Shown here piece by piece: positions 63,890-64,000 of a stretch of DNA of 64,000 bases. Each line of letters starts with the position of its first letter. Position 1 is the stretch's first letter. The DNA lies in contig JAGFNQ010001127.1 of the NCBI GenBank assembly GCA_024364735.1, positions 249,453 through 313,452 of the forward strand. Direction: 5' to 3'. This DNA is from Boesenbergia rotunda (Eukaryota > Streptophyta > Magnoliopsida > Zingiberales > Zingiberaceae). The notes beneath the pieces are model-generated. The model saw only the letters and a program-made list of their open reading frames with translations. It made no database searches and was not told the DNA's origin. Made by a program: the position numbers and the translations under genes.

Positions 63890-63894
63890 CCCAT

Positions 63895-64000
63895 CATTGG
63901 GACCCACGCATGTAAGATTGGCGTAAAATTCCTTGTACAAGTCTAGGCTAACAGGGTGCTGACAATATACTAGCTGCTCTAGAGCAAAATATGTGATCAT
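63895..64000 (-). pseudogene. Envelope-like ORF of element K, proximal part
   Basis: The minus strand reads ITYFALEQLVYCQHPVSLDL, then YKEFYANLTCVGPN, open to the window edge. The FYANL segment normally precedes the V-GV-IPF segment found at 61335, so this and 60473-61352 are two halves of one ORF split by J. The start is outside the window. Confidence 0.7.

Overview
This window is plant nuclear DNA made almost entirely of LTR retrotransposons nested inside one another. I found no host protein gene, rRNA, tRNA gene or CRISPR array that I can support. The evidence for a plant is the SIRE/Maximus-type and Tork/Angela-type Ty1/copia proteins, primer sites complementary to initiator tRNA-Met, an Athila/Tat-type primer site, and a plant gypsy-type coiled-coil ORF with short GT-AG introns. 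The abundance of SIRE-like LTRs would suit a large, repeat-rich genome. I cannot fix the species.

Left part (1-24,610). Copia element A1 (- strand, truncated, left LTR cut by the window edge) is followed by D, a SIRE-like element on the + strand with gag at 3998-5662 and pol at 14402-17395. D is split by C, a complete pol-less SIRE-like element on the - strand with two 1509-bp LTRs and the 5-bp target duplication AAGTT. D appears to lie in G, another SIRE-like element on the - strand (gag remnants 22007-23568, 5' LTR 23643-24610). G also holds solo LTR E (duplication TTAAT), which holds solo LTR F (duplication CCGTC).

Middle part (24,611-47,518). G lies in Q, a gypsy-type coding remnant (24611-26377 and 37148-37497). 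Q is split by B, a Ty3/gypsy element on the - strand without pol (duplication CCGAC), which carries a solo LTR of the A family (A3, duplication ACTTG). The SIRE-like element H follows Q and is interrupted by A2, a decayed A-family element (gag to RNase H). A2 ends beside the only ambiguous base, at 47518.

Right part (47,519-64,000). A truncated gypsy-type LTR (I) abuts the 5' end of SIRE-like element N, which lies in the LTR of P. P also holds solo LTR O. Next come a copia pol fragment (M), the LTR and pol remnants of copia element L, and the 3' end of SIRE-like element K. K's envelope-like ORF is split by solo LTR J (duplication CCCAT).

No system of co-operating host genes is present. The items of most interest are non-coding. 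A block with a UNCG-type hairpin is conserved between the gag and pol regions of two distant SIRE-like elements and is kept in the one that lost pol. Arrays of short palindromes lie just upstream of the TATA box in several unrelated-looking LTR families. The TATA box itself lies between inverted-repeat arms whose sequence changes from family to family. Most coding regions carry stops, frameshifts or deletions, so apart from possible mobilisation of C by a helper, nothing here looks able to transpose on its own.
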